Assembly (NCBI GenBank): GCA_003155795.1
Contig: PMEM01000012.1
Location: forward strand, 55,586-99,965
Source: Gemmatimonadota bacterium
Lineage (GTDB): Bacteria; Gemmatimonadota; Gemmatimonadetes; Gemmatimonadales; Gemmatimonadaceae
Direction: 5' to 3'
DNA: 44,380 bases
Positions within the stretch are counted from its first letter, which is position 1. Each line of letters begins with the position of its first letter. Positions 32,491 to 41,734 of this stretch are shown one piece after another. Made by a program: the position numbers and the translations under genes. The notes beneath the pieces were generated by a model. The model did no database searches. It was given only the letters and a program-made list of their open reading frames with translations, and was not told the DNA's origin.

Positions 32491-33224
32491 CTCGATTCCT
32501 GCTCGAGATCGCCGCCAACTCGGTGGGCTCCGCGCTGGCCGCGCAGGAAGGTGGCGCCGACCGCATCGAGCTGTGCGACAACATCGCAGACGGAGGCACC
32601 ACTCCCTCCTACGGCACACTTACCAGCGCGCGGGATCGCCTGCGCATCCCCATGTACGTACTGATCCGCCCGCGCGCAGGTGACTTCTGTTACGACACAT
32701 GCGAAGTCGATGCGATGCTGCGTGACATCGAGATCTGTGTGGAAACGGGTTGCGACGGCGTTGTCATCGGGGCACTCGATGCGCAAGGCGATATTGATAA
32801 AGTTGTGTGCCGAGCATTGATCGCCGCCGCCGGTCAACTCGGCGTGACCTTCCATCGCGCTTTCGACGCCGTGCGCGATCAGGACAGCGCACTGGAAACG
32901 ATCATCGAGCTGGGTTGCGAACGAGTGTTGACATCGGGCGGTGAAGCAAGTGCCGTCGCGGGCGCGAAGCGCATCGCTTCATTCGTGACGCGAGTAGATT
33001 TGCGCCTGAAAGTGATGGCCGGCGCGGGCCTCGACGCCAGCAACATTCGTGAAGTGGCAGTCCGCAGTACGGCAAGCGAATTCCATGGTTCAGCCAGTAC
33101 GATGCGCAGATCGCTGATCGCGTATCGGAGCGATCGTTTGACGGGGCTGGAAGTGGATCGGAGACAAACCGACGCTGACATCGTCCGCGCGATGGTGAAC
33201 GAGTTGAGGTATCAGGAAGATTAG
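32487..33224 (+). CDS. cutC: CutC-family TIM-barrel protein
   Basis: 245 residues from a GTG that overlaps the previous stop by GTGA, so translation is coupled. The family pattern is EGGADRIELCDNIADGGTTP, PMYVLIRPRAGDFCYDTCEV, CDGVVIGALDAQGDID and TFHRAFDAVRDQD, with VLTSGGEASAV and VMAGAGLDASNI. CutC was named for copper homeostasis in E. coli but later work leaves its enzymatic role open. The coupling to an aspartylglucosaminidase, a known neighbour in some bacteria, fits a sugar-related role better than copper handling; this is inference. Confidence 0.92.
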   Translation: MTRFLLEIAANSVGSALAAQEGGADRIELCDNIADGGTTPSYGTLTSARDRLRIPMYVLIRPRAGDFCYDTCEVDAMLRDIEICVETGCDGVVIGALDAQGDIDKVVCRALIAAAGQLGVTFHRAFDAVRDQDSALETIIELGCERVLTSGGEASAVAGAKRIASFVTRVDLRLKVMAGAGLDASNIREVAVRSTASEFHGSASTMRRSLIAYRSDRLTGLEVDRRQTDADIVRAMVNELRYQED

Positions 33225-33344
33225 TTTCGGGAGTTTTAGCGGGCCGAGTGCGTTGAGTGACGGTGGAATGTTCAGTACGTGTATGGTCATCATCAATGGC
33301 AACAATTTGCTTACTTGCGACGACGCCATTCGTGATTGCTCGCG

Positions 33345-33725
33345 TCAGCCCTTCGGTTCAAATAGCTCAATGCAATTTCCTGAAGGGTCATCGACGAGTA
33401 TTTGATCGCCACCAACACCATGGACAATGTCGTTACGGAAGTGAACACGTTTTCGGCGCAACGTTTCGACTATGCTGGCGAGATCAGAGACTTGCAATGA
33501 AATACGATTCCAGCCACCTGGCTCGGGCTTCGTCCCGTCCGGCATGATCTGGCCACCACCTCCTTGTGAACTTACCGCGCTCAGTAGTAACCGTAGGTCG
33601 CCGCGATCGAGCATTGCAAAGCTGGGTGCTGGATGCATTGCAACGCGGAAGTCAAAAAGCTCCGTGTAAAATGCGATTGCCGCATCCACGTCATCAACGA
33701 TATAACGCACGCTAACTGTTGCCAT
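33345..33725 (-). CDS. VOC/glyoxalase-fold protein
   Basis: 126 residues. SVRYIVDDVDAAIAFYTELF, APSFAMLDRGDLRLLLS, GWNRISLQVSDLASIVETLR and ILVDDPSGNCIELFEPKG form the paired beta-alpha-beta units of the vicinal-oxygen-chelate fold. GGAGG-type sequence (GAGGAG) precedes the ATG at 33725. Activity unknown; resistance, dioxygenase or glyoxalase roles are all possible. The second VOC gene follows upstream on the same strand. Confidence 0.88.
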   Translation of the reverse strand: MATVSVRYIVDDVDAAIAFYTELFDFRVAMHPAPSFAMLDRGDLRLLLSAVSSQGGGGQIMPDGTKPEPGGWNRISLQVSDLASIVETLRRKRVHFRNDIVHGVGGDQILVDDPSGNCIELFEPKG

Positions 33726-33850
33726 TGTTTATCTCCTCAACGTTCCCGCCAGTACGAAGATGATCAACGAGGTTCCCAACTGATCATTTCCAGCTGTGAG
33801 AAACGGCATAAATAGCACCGCAACCGGTTGTTGGGCCGCATCGTTAAACA

Positions 33851-34246
33851 TCACCGCCGAACTTCGCTCATGAGCGCAAGCAGATTTTCGTCCGGATCCC
33901 GGAAGAAAGCCATCCACAATTCGTGGTCTGGTAGTGTTGCAATGAGATGAGGTTTTGCTTCGAAGACGACACCTCGTGCCGTCAATGCTTCGAAAGCCGT
34001 ATCGAGGTCGGCGACCCTGTAGTAGATGACCGAGCTAAAATTTGCGGACTGAGCTTTGGCAGGCGCATCCAGCATCAGCCGGATACCTGCGCAGTCAAAG
34101 AAGCCGAGGCCTGGCGGCGCCTGAAAGAGAAATCGCATTCCGAGAATATCTCGATAAAACGCGACTGCTCGTTCGATGTCGCTGACCGGGACAGCAATTT
34201 GCCCGATTTGGTCGAGTTCACACTTGGCTGTCGCGGAGTCGCTCAT
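33851..34246 (-). CDS. VOC/glyoxalase-fold protein
   Basis: 131 residues from the ATG at 34246, which shares its A with the TGA of the preceding gene (TGATG), so it is translationally coupled. The pattern IGQIAVPVSDIERAVAFYRD, ILGMRFLFQAPPGLGFFDCA, GIRLMLDAP, VIYYRVADLDTAFEALTARG and LWMAFFRDPDENLLALMSEV is a complete VOC domain. Substrate unknown. An open frame reaches 34330 but those residues lie inside the neighbour. Confidence 0.88.
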   Translation of the reverse strand: MSDSATAKCELDQIGQIAVPVSDIERAVAFYRDILGMRFLFQAPPGLGFFDCAGIRLMLDAPAKAQSANFSSVIYYRVADLDTAFEALTARGVVFEAKPHLIATLPDHELWMAFFRDPDENLLALMSEVRR

Positions 34247-34854
34247 CAAACCGGTGTCGCGGAAACATCCCGGTTGCAGAACCGGCAAATCTTTGCAGCG
34301 GCGAGAATGGTCTCCGCGCAGTATGGGCATTGCCGTTCTGCGCGCGCTGGTGTGTGTGCGGATTCGGTCGATGCCTGCTGATACGCCGCGGGCGCGTAGA
34401 TCACGTTGATCTGAGCCTGCACCGCGGTGCGGAATGCATCCGGGTGGTTGACGATCGAAAATACTTCCTTCGTACCTCCGGTCCCACTCACCTGCAGCGT
34501 TCCGTATCCAAGCATTCTGCCGAAGAGCGATTGGTCGACATTCACCGCCTCAACCTTGTTCAGTTGCAGCTCCAACGTGCGACGCGATATCAATCCCTGT
34601 TTCAGAATCAGGCGCGAAGTTGTCACCGCGAAGTCTGCGCTCTTGTAGGTCAGCCACGCGATCCCGCCGATCACTACTGCTATGACCAACGGTGCGACTA
34701 CAAGACCAACGGTCTGATGAGAGACCAGTGTAACCACTGTGGCTGCCGCGAACAACAGGACTAGCAGCATGGGAAGGACCAGCACGATCTTGTTCCGTGC
34801 CGTGCGAGCAACGATCCGTTCATTCGGGAGCAACTGCGACTCGATGTAGCTCAT
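34246..34854 (-). CDS. Bacterial PH (bPH2/DUF304) domain membrane protein with C-terminal zinc ribbon
   Basis: 202 residues from the ATG at 34854 with AGGAC six bases upstream. SYIESQLLPNERIVARTARN, two membrane helices (about 25-70), then the bPH2 domain YKSADFAVTTSRLILKQGLI with LELQLNKVEAVNVDQSLFGR and YGTLQVSGTGGTKEVFSIVN. The tail has a zinc ribbon CPYCAETILAAAKICRFCNR (two CxxC). The membrane PH domain faces the cytoplasm. A promoter TTGACA-17-TACGAT lies just upstream. Its stop overlaps the next VOC gene. Confidence 0.88.
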   Translation of the reverse strand: MSYIESQLLPNERIVARTARNKIVLVLPMLLVLLFAAATVVTLVSHQTVGLVVAPLVIAVVIGGIAWLTYKSADFAVTTSRLILKQGLISRRTLELQLNKVEAVNVDQSLFGRMLGYGTLQVSGTGGTKEVFSIVNHPDAFRTAVQAQINVIYAPAAYQQASTESAHTPARAERQCPYCAETILAAAKICRFCNRDVSATPV

Positions 34855-34881
34855 GACGGGTCCTGTGCGATTGGATGGCAA

Positions 34882-34910
34882 ATCGTACGGTGGCCCGACA
34901 AGGCTGTCAA
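34882..34910 (-). promoter_or_regulatory. Sigma-70-type promoter of the bPH2-VOC operon
   Basis: TTGACA (34910-34905) and TACGAT (34887-34882) on the minus strand, spaced by exactly 17 bp, with the start codon 28 bases downstream of the -10. Confidence 0.75.
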
Positions 34911-35163
34911 GAAGCTGGTTCCGCGGCGGTGCTCCGGCCCGGCAAACTGTCGCCGCGCACCTCCGACGTGATTACGGCGACGTGTTTGCCGTCCTCGGAC
35001 CGGCTGACCGCCTTCGGCGCGCTTCCGGTGCAGCAGTCGCACTGTATGGCCGGTACCGAATTCTCCGATAGCCACGACAGATTGTTGTTCCTCGCTGAAC
35101 GCCGGAATTCACCTACAACGATTTGTCGGCCATCCCGATGCGTGGACTTGCAGCGTACGCGCT
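34911..35163. other. Region without a recognised gene between pspC-like and bPH2 genes
   Basis: A minus-strand frame is open across most of this stretch and contains PAIQCDCCTGSAP and SEDGKHVAVITSEVRG, but it has no start codon with a ribosome-binding site and no family I recognise. It may be another worn gene remnant. Nothing else is seen. Confidence 0.3.
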
Positions 35164-35391
35164 TTACGCGCGGAAATCCTCGAGATGGAACCCGCCGCGA
35201 TCAGCCGGCGGCATAACCCATGCGAGGACGAGGTAGGCGATGATTCCGGGGAAGCCAGCGGAGGATACGGACGCCAGGATGTAGAGCGCACGTACTGACT
35301 TCGGCGACCAGCCTAGGAAGTCCGCGATTCCACCACAGACGCCCAGGATCCAGCGATTCTCGGAGCGCGTAAGTCGATTGCGGTTCGGCAT
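35164..35391 (-). CDS. PspC-domain protein
   Basis: 75 residues from the ATG at 35391, with AGGAGG seven bases upstream. NRWILGVCGGIADFLGWSPK then a membrane segment (SVRALYILASVSSAGFPGII) and AYLVLAWVMPP is the PspC domain: a conserved GVCGGIA start, one or two hydrophobic helices and a short tail. PspC proteins sense or support envelope stress with phage-shock proteins; no other psp gene is nearby. Confidence 0.9.
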   Translation of the reverse strand: MPNRNRLTRSENRWILGVCGGIADFLGWSPKSVRALYILASVSSAGFPGIIAYLVLAWVMPPADRGGFHLEDFRA

Positions 35392-35606
35392 GTTACCTCC
35401 TGGAGCCAGTAATTTGGCTAACACGCATCAATCATGCGCCGTAATATGCTCGGCTCTCTCATCTCGGCAAGCCACTAGCCATTGTCAATCGCGCTATCAG
35501 GCCCAACAGCCGCTTGCTTTGGCGACCGATCAACCGCACAGAGCTTAACTTTGATACTATGCCGTTGCTATCCAGGCAACTGCAGTGCAATACCAGGAGA
35601 GAACCA

Positions 35607-36470
35607 ATGATTGAACATCCAGATCAGCACACCATCCTTGTGAGCGGCGCCACAGGCAAGCAGGGCGGTGCTGTTGCACGACACCTTGTATCACTCGGCT
35701 TCCGTGTGCGCGCACTTACGCGCAAGCCAGACAAGCCCGCAGCCCGGGCGTTGGCGGAGCTCGGTATCGAAATCGCAAAGGGAGATCTCAACGACCGCCC
35801 AAGTGTCGACCGCGCTTTCGTCGGCGTTTATGGTGCGTTCGGAGTGCAGGATTCCTACGAAGCGGGCGTTGACGTAGAAACGCGTCAGGGCAAGACGTTC
35901 GCTGATGCCGCGAAGCACGTCGGCGTGAAGCACCTTGTTTACAGCTCCGTTGGAGGCGCCGAGCGCAAGACAGGCATCGAGCACTTCGACAGCAAGTGGC
36001 AGGTTGAAGGGCACATACGTACACTCGGCGGGCCAATCACTATCCTGAGGCCCGTTTTCTTCATGAACAACTGGCTTTATACGAAGGACGCAATCCTCGG
36101 TGGACAGATCGCGCAACCTCTATCGCCACACACGCAACTGCAACAGATCGATGTGGACGACATCGGTGCAATCGCTGCTCTCGCATTTGCAAATCCGGAC
36201 AAGTGGATCGGGCGGACCGTCGAGATCGCCGGCGATGAGATGAGCATGACGAAAGTCGCGGAAGTGTTCAGTCAGGTTCTGAAGCGCGAAGTGAAGTACG
36301 TGCAGGTGCCCTGGGACATTTTCGAGCATAAGGCTGGCAAGGAGTCGACGATAATGTTCCGCTGGTTCGAGTCCAGCGGCTACAAGGCAGACATCAAGGC
36401 GCTACGCAAGGAGTATCCGAAGCTCACGACGCTGGAGTCGTTCCTGAATAAGCAGGGTTGGGGCGCGTAG
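35607..36470 (+). CDS. NmrA-like NAD(P)-binding protein
   Basis: 287 residues from the ATG at 35607 with AGGAGAG upstream. ILVSGATGKQGGAVARHLVS is the NmrA-type dinucleotide-binding motif (GATGxQGG). GFRVRALTRKPDKPAARALA, KGDLNDRPSVDRAF, HLVYSSVGGAERKTGIEHFD and TILRPVFFMNNW are further marks of the atypical short-chain dehydrogenases. The Tyr-x3-Lys catalytic pair is not in place, so a sensor or an atypical reductase role is likely. It would bind NADP(H) or NAD(H) in the cytoplasm. Confidence 0.92.
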   Translation: MIEHPDQHTILVSGATGKQGGAVARHLVSLGFRVRALTRKPDKPAARALAELGIEIAKGDLNDRPSVDRAFVGVYGAFGVQDSYEAGVDVETRQGKTFADAAKHVGVKHLVYSSVGGAERKTGIEHFDSKWQVEGHIRTLGGPITILRPVFFMNNWLYTKDAILGGQIAQPLSPHTQLQQIDVDDIGAIAALAFANPDKWIGRTVEIAGDEMSMTKVAEVFSQVLKREVKYVQVPWDIFEHKAGKESTIMFRWFESSGYKADIKALRKEYPKLTTLESFLNKQGWGA

Positions 36471-36492
36471 CCCCGCCCTACGGAAAAACCCG

Positions 36493-36521
36493 TTGACAAA
36501 ACTCCGCGACACCCATATACT
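36493..36521 (+). promoter_or_regulatory. Near-consensus sigma-70 promoter of the TonB-receptor operon
   Basis: TTGACA (36493-36498) and TATACT (36516-36521) spaced by 17 bp, 57 bases before the ATG at 36578. The strongest vegetative promoter sequence in the window. Confidence 0.85.
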
Positions 36522-36577
36522 ACGGGAAAGGCAGTAGGTACCCTGGGGAATTCGTCACCATACGCCAGCACGACCGA

Positions 36578-39500
36578 ATGCAAAACCACCTGTCGCTGCT
36601 CCGACTGGCGATAACCCTGATCCTCGCTGTTCCCCTGCTTCTGGGAACGAAATCCGCTGCCGCTCAGCAGGCGGACGTCATTCGCGGACACATTACAGAT
36701 CCAACCGGAATAGCGATCGCCGGCGTTCGCGTCACCGTGACGTCTGTCTCCGGCAACGTCAGCCGCACGGCTCGGACCGACAACAGTGGACGGTTCACTG
36801 TGATTTTTCCGGGCGGCGAGGGCGACTACTTCGTAAGCATCGCCCTCCTCGGCTTCACTCAGAAGCGGTTCGAGGTCAAGCGGTCGGCCGACGAAGATAT
36901 TCTCATCGCCGACGCGACCATGAGCACGGCGGTCGCACAGCTCGATACGGTACAGGTCGCTGGCGGCCGAACGCGGCCGACACGCGGAGTCGCGACGCCG
37001 GACATCAGCGGCACTGAACATAGTGTCGATGCCAGAAACGTCGATCCGGCGCAGCAGGGAGACCTCGCAGCCATGGCGGCCAGCATACCGGGCGTAACAC
37101 TCGTCCCCGGCGCCGACGGAGATCCGTCCGGCTTCTCGGTGCTCGGTCTCTCACCCGATCAGAATGCCACGACACTCAATGGCATGTCGTACAATGGCTC
37201 GAACGTTCCACGCGACGCGGGGATCTCCACGTCAGTCGTGACGAATCCATACGACGTGTCGCGCGGCGGTTTTGCAGGCGCACAGCTCAATGTGCGCTCG
37301 CAGCCTGGCTCCAACTACATTACTCGCTACGCCAGCGCAAACGTGGACGCACCGGCTCTGCAGTGGACTGACGCTGCCGGCCGAGCGCTGGGACAACAGT
37401 ACACCGACGTATCACTCGGCGGTCGAGTGTCGGGGCCGCTCGTGTTTGACAAGGCGTTCTATAACCTTGCATTTCAGGCGGGGCGAAGATCCAGCGACCT
37501 GCGCTCGCTCATCAGTACCGATGCGCTCGGATTGCAATCAGCCGGTGTGAGTCTCGACTCCGTCACGCGTCTCGTCAGCCTTCTGAATCGCGAGGGCGTG
37601 CCGCTCTCGGCACCACAGATCGGACCCACTCGGCAAACGGATCAGGCTTCTCTCTTCGGGTCCTTCGACTTCGCCCCGCCGAGCTCTACTCGCGGAACGG
37701 CCATCAACGTCACCGTGAGCGCAAACCTTACGGATATGTCGCCCGCTACCGCATTGAGCACCGAAGTTCCAGCACACGGAGGCGATCGCAAGTCTGCCCA
37801 GGGCGCGCTCCAGGTTGGACACAGTACCTATTTCGGCGTCGGCATTCTGTCAGAAACGCAAGCAAGTATCTCCACGTCCGCCAACCACGGTGATCCGTTC
37901 ACAGCGTTGCCCAGTGCAAGCGTGCTGGTGGGATCGACATTCGCCGATGGAAGCAGCGTCGTGCGTAACATCGGTTTCGGCGGCAGCCCCTTCCTCGGCG
38001 TGCGCCAGTCGACGACGACTGCCGGACTCATGAATCAGCTCTCGTGGTTCAGCACGAACAACAAGCATCGCATCAAGCTCACTAGCGAGCTGCGCAACGA
38101 CGCATACTCGCAGGATCAGACGACGAACGCGCTGGGCACGTTTACGTTCAACTCGCTCGCGGGTCTCGATGCGAATCAACCCGCTTCATTCACGCGGCAG
38201 TTGTCACGGAGCGTAAGAAGTGGCAGCGATCGCATCGAAGCGCTGTCGCTGGGTGATTCGTACAGGCCCAGCACTGAGTTTCAGTTGCAGTATGGATTGC
38301 GCCTCGATGCCAATCAGTTCAACACGCAGCCCATCGCGAATCCCGATGTCGAGCGCCTTTTCGGAGCTTCGAACGATCACGTTCCGAGTCACGCGTACGT
38401 GAGTCCGCGGCTCGGCTTCTCATGGGCCTATGGAACCGGCGCACAGATCGCCGCTTTCGCTGGGGCAGCGCGTGGACCGCGCGCCGTAGTTCGCGGTGGC
38501 GTTGGCGTATTTCAGAGCGTTCCGCAGGCGACACTGATCGGCGGTGCGCTCGACAATACCGGATTGCCCGCAAGCATTCAGCAGGTCTTTTGCGTCGGCC
38601 CTGCGACGCCGGTGCCGGACTGGTCAGCATACGCCGCAAACATCAACAGCATCCCGACTGCGTGCGCCGACGGTACGAGCGGCACGCCGTTCGCGAACAC
38701 CGCGCCGTCGGTGACGCTGTTCGACAGAAACTATACGGCGCCGCGCAGTGTCCGGTCGAACCTGCAGTGGAATGGCGCGGTGCTCGATAACCGCTTCAAC
38801 GCCAGCTTCGAAGGAGTGCTGTCGCTGAATCAGCATCAGCCGAGTTTCGTGGATCTGAATTTCAATGGAGTAGAACAGTTCGTGCTGCCCGGAGAAGCGG
38901 ATCGCCCGGTGTACGTATCGCCCGCGAGCATCGTACCCGGCACGGGATCCATCGGTGGAATGGCCGGACGTGTCTCTCCACTCTTCTCACACGTGACAGA
39001 GCTGCGTTCCGATCTGACATCACAGAGCCGTCAGTTCACCCTGCGGCTGTCCCCGGTCGGCTTCAATACTCATTTCTCCTGGAACGTCGCGTACGTTCTC
39101 TCGAGCGTACGTGAGCAGACGCGCGGATTCACCAGTGCTTCGGGTGATCCGCGCGACATCGAGCAATCCCGGTCCGCGTTCGACTCACGACATCAGTTCA
39201 CGTACTTCCTTGCGTACAACGCATTCGACTGGGTGCGCATGACGTGGTTTGGCAATCTTCGCTCGGGAACTCCGTTCACGCCGCAGGTTGCGGGCGACAT
39301 AAACGGGGACGGATACTCCAACGACCGCGCGTTCATTTTCAATTCGGCGGGGACTTCCGATCCTTCGGCCGCTGCGATACGCTCGCTCATTGCGAACGGA
39401 TCGAGTGAGGCCCGCAACTGTCTTTCTTCGCAGCTGGGTCAGATAGCGCAGCGGAACAGCTGCCAGGGGCCATGGACTTCGACTGCCTCACTGTCGTTCG

Positions 39501-40303
39501 CGTTCAATCCGCTGAAGGTGAGGCTTCCGCAACGCGCGCAGCTGTCGTTTGCGATTTCGAATCCACTTGGCGCCGCAGATTTATTGTTCCACGGCGCGAA
39601 CAACCTGCATGGCTGGGGACAGTTCGCGGTTCCGGATCAGACGTTACTGTACGTGCGCGGCTTTGATCCGGCGTCGCGCCGATACACGTACGACGTCAAC
39701 CAGCGCTTTGGCGCGACGAACGCCGCGTTCTCGGCGATTCGCGCACCGATTACGCTGACCGCGATGCTCCGGATCGACATTGGTCCGTCTCGTGAGCGCC
39801 AGCTTCTCACGCAGCAACTCGACCGCGGCCGAACTCAGCCCGGTCAGAGAGTTAGCGAGACGATCCTCAAGATTGTTTATGGAAGCGCCGACGTACCCAA
39901 TCCAATGAACTCGCTGCTTCAGCAGGCGGATACACTGCACCTCACCCGACGCCAGGCGGACAGTCTGGCGACGCTGAATCGCTGGTACTCCATAAAGCGC
40001 GACTCCATATGGGATCCCGTTTCGAAGTATCTGGCTGCACTGCCCGATCATTATGACCAGGGCGACGCCTATGCACGGTACCGGCGCGCACGCGAGGCGT
40101 CGGTGGATCTGCTGCTTACCATAGTTCCCAGCGTGCGCAGCCTGCTCACGTCAACACAACTGCGGTTGCTCCCCGATTACATACGCGCATATCTCGACAC
40201 GCAGTATCTCTCATCCATTCGCTCTGGAACGATGGGCGTGGGTGGTAATGCCAGCCTCTTCCCATCGCTACAGGGCGGCAAGCAGACCGTAATCATTCGA
40301 TGA
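36578..40303 (+). CDS. TonB-dependent receptor-like outer-membrane protein with C-terminal LTxxQ extension
   Basis: 1,241 residues. Signal peptide ending KSAAAQQ, a carboxypeptidase-regulatory-like Ig domain (IRGHITDPTGIAIAGVRVTV, about 35-115), a plug-like region (AAMASIPGVTLVPGADGDPS, TTLNGMSYNGS) and a large beta-barrel rich in SRQFTLRLSPVGFNTHFSWN-type strands. Barrel-like strands end near residue 1075 (ITLTAMLRIDIG). About 165 mostly helical residues follow, with LTRRQ (about 1122) and LTSTQ (about 1190), the paired LTxxQ signature of Spy/CpxP periplasmic chaperones. No C-terminal aromatic residue is present. Substrate unknown. The stop overlaps the next start by ATGA. Confidence 0.88.
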   Translation: MQNHLSLLRLAITLILAVPLLLGTKSAAAQQADVIRGHITDPTGIAIAGVRVTVTSVSGNVSRTARTDNSGRFTVIFPGGEGDYFVSIALLGFTQKRFEVKRSADEDILIADATMSTAVAQLDTVQVAGGRTRPTRGVATPDISGTEHSVDARNVDPAQQGDLAAMAASIPGVTLVPGADGDPSGFSVLGLSPDQNATTLNGMSYNGSNVPRDAGISTSVVTNPYDVSRGGFAGAQLNVRSQPGSNYITRYASANVDAPALQWTDAAGRALGQQYTDVSLGGRVSGPLVFDKAFYNLAFQAGRRSSDLRSLISTDALGLQSAGVSLDSVTRLVSLLNREGVPLSAPQIGPTRQTDQASLFGSFDFAPPSSTRGTAINVTVSANLTDMSPATALSTEVPAHGGDRKSAQGALQVGHSTYFGVGILSETQASISTSANHGDPFTALPSASVLVGSTFADGSSVVRNIGFGGSPFLGVRQSTTTAGLMNQLSWFSTNNKHRIKLTSELRNDAYSQDQTTNALGTFTFNSLAGLDANQPASFTRQLSRSVRSGSDRIEALSLGDSYRPSTEFQLQYGLRLDANQFNTQPIANPDVERLFGASNDHVPSHAYVSPRLGFSWAYGTGAQIAAFAGAARGPRAVVRGGVGVFQSVPQATLIGGALDNTGLPASIQQVFCVGPATPVPDWSAYAANINSIPTACADGTSGTPFANTAPSVTLFDRNYTAPRSVRSNLQWNGAVLDNRFNASFEGVLSLNQHQPSFVDLNFNGVEQFVLPGEADRPVYVSPASIVPGTGSIGGMAGRVSPLFSHVTELRSDLTSQSRQFTLRLSPVGFNTHFSWNVAYVLSSVREQTRGFTSASGDPRDIEQSRSAFDSRHQFTYFLAYNAFDWVRMTWFGNLRSGTPFTPQVAGDINGDGYSNDRAFIFNSAGTSDPSAAAIRSLIANGSSEARNCLSSQLGQIAQRNSCQGPWTSTASLSFAFNPLKVRLPQRAQLSFAISNPLGAADLLFHGANNLHGWGQFAVPDQTLLYVRGFDPASRRYTYDVNQRFGATNAAFSAIRAPITLTAMLRIDIGPSRERQLLTQQLDRGRTQPGQRVSETILKIVYGSADVPNPMNSLLQQADTLHLTRRQADSLATLNRWYSIKRDSIWDPVSKYLAALPDHYDQGDAYARYRRAREASVDLLLTIVPSVRSLLTSTQLRLLPDYIRAYLDTQYLSSIRSGTMGVGGNASLFPSLQGGKQTVIIR

Positions 40304-41655
40304 CGCGCGCCGCCATCGCTCACCCGAGTCGAATCATGTCAATCCATTCACGCATTCTCATCGTTCTCGCGCTCGCCGGCAGGTCTCTGCTTGCGCAGAG
40401 CGCGTTGCCGCCGGTACGATCTATCGGGTCGATTACCGCGGCATCACCATCCGAGTTCGCGAGCATATCGTCGATACACGTGTTATCGAACGGAAGCGTT
40501 ATGGTGAACGATCTGACTGCGCGAAAGGTTTCGCTGCTCGATCCAACACTCGCGCACAGCACGGTCATCGCGGATTCGACGAGCGCAACATCGATGGCGT
40601 ACAGCTCCCGGCTTGGCGGCATCATCCCGTATCACGGTGATACGACGCTGTTCGTGGATCCGCAATCCAATTCCATGCTGGTGCTCGACGGCGCTGGCAA
40701 GGTCGTGAGGGTGATGTCCGTTCCCAAGGCGCAGGACGCGACATTTCTGATCGGCGGACCTTTCGGTAATCCCGGCATTGATCCTTCAGGGCGTCTCGTG
40801 TATCGCACGATGCTGCGGCCGAAATTTGCGCCACCCGGCGCTGACGGCAAATTCGCTGCTCCGATGTCGATAGACTCCGCGCCGATAATCCGGTTCGATC
40901 TCGACGCGCGTCGCGCAGACACTGCCGGTTACATCAAGGTGCCTGCACCCCGCGTGAGTATCAGCTCCAGCGAGGGAAGAATGCAGGTAACGATGCAGAT
41001 GAACCCGATGAGTGTAACGGATGACTGGGCGCTCATGCCGGATGGAGACATCGCCGTTGTTCGCGGCGCTGACTTTCGCGTCGATCTGTTGAAGCCGGAT
41101 GGCACAGTGGTGAAGGGCGAGAAGATTCCGTTCGACTGGCAACGACTGAACGACTCGAGCAAGCAGGCGATCGTTGATTCTGTGCGAAAGGTCGTCGAGG
41201 ACGCGCGCACCCGTGAGCTCGCCATCGTGCAGGGGAGTGCATCGGCGACAGCGGGATCGGCGAGCGGCGCAACCACCGGCGGACGCGCTGTGATCCAGAT
41301 GCGAGTCGGAGACGGCCCGCCGGCTGCGGGCGCGCCAGCGTCGCGCTCGGGAGGAACGTCGATCGAGATCCCGCCCGTTGAGTTTGCACCGCTCTCGGAG
41401 ATGCCGGACTACCGGCCCGCCTTCTCCGCCGGTGCGGCTCGCGCTGACACGGACGGTAATCTGTGGATTCGTACCTCAACCGTGTTCAACGGCGCACCAG
41501 TCTACGACATTGTGAACAGCAGCGGGCAACTCGTCGACCGCGTCCAGCTTCCAGCAGGCCGCAGCATCGCAGGATTTGGGACGGGCGGTTTTGTTTATCT
41601 GGCTGTGCGCGATGGAACTGTTGGCGTGAGACTGGAGAAGGCGCGGACGAAGTAG
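40300..41655 (+). CDS. Secreted six-bladed beta-propeller protein
   Basis: 451 residues from the ATG that overlaps the receptor stop (ATGA); an ATG at 40336 begins the signal peptide MSIHSRILIVLALAGRSLLA more directly. The rest is a repetitive beta-propeller: SISSIHVLSNGSVMVNDLTA, SMLVLDGAGKVVRVMSVPKA, GNPGIDPSGRLVYRTM, DDWALMPDGDIAVVRGADFR and ADTDGNLWIRTSTVFNGAPV. An Ala/Gly/Ser-rich insert lies at about 305-350. No catalytic residues are apparent. Translational coupling suggests it works with the outer-membrane receptor, for example as a periplasmic or surface ligand-binding partner. Confidence 0.8.
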   Translation: MTRAAIAHPSRIMSIHSRILIVLALAGRSLLAQSALPPVRSIGSITAASPSEFASISSIHVLSNGSVMVNDLTARKVSLLDPTLAHSTVIADSTSATSMAYSSRLGGIIPYHGDTTLFVDPQSNSMLVLDGAGKVVRVMSVPKAQDATFLIGGPFGNPGIDPSGRLVYRTMLRPKFAPPGADGKFAAPMSIDSAPIIRFDLDARRADTAGYIKVPAPRVSISSSEGRMQVTMQMNPMSVTDDWALMPDGDIAVVRGADFRVDLLKPDGTVVKGEKIPFDWQRLNDSSKQAIVDSVRKVVEDARTRELAIVQGSASATAGSASGATTGGRAVIQMRVGDGPPAAGAPASRSGGTSIEIPPVEFAPLSEMPDYRPAFSAGAARADTDGNLWIRTSTVFNGAPVYDIVNSSGQLVDRVQLPAGRSIAGFGTGGFVYLAVRDGTVGVRLEKARTK

Positions 41656-41734
41656 CGGCTGCTTGAACGGGTTGGCAGGCGGCGGTTCCGGAAATCCCAA
41701 TTTGGTACTAATCCGTCCAAAATCAGGATTTACC

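Noticed and set aside
33780-33860. An integron attC site (GTTAAAC and GCCCAAC-like cores near two cassette-type VOC genes)
   Set aside because: The second conserved end (GTTRRRY) is missing at a suitable distance and no integrase is present.
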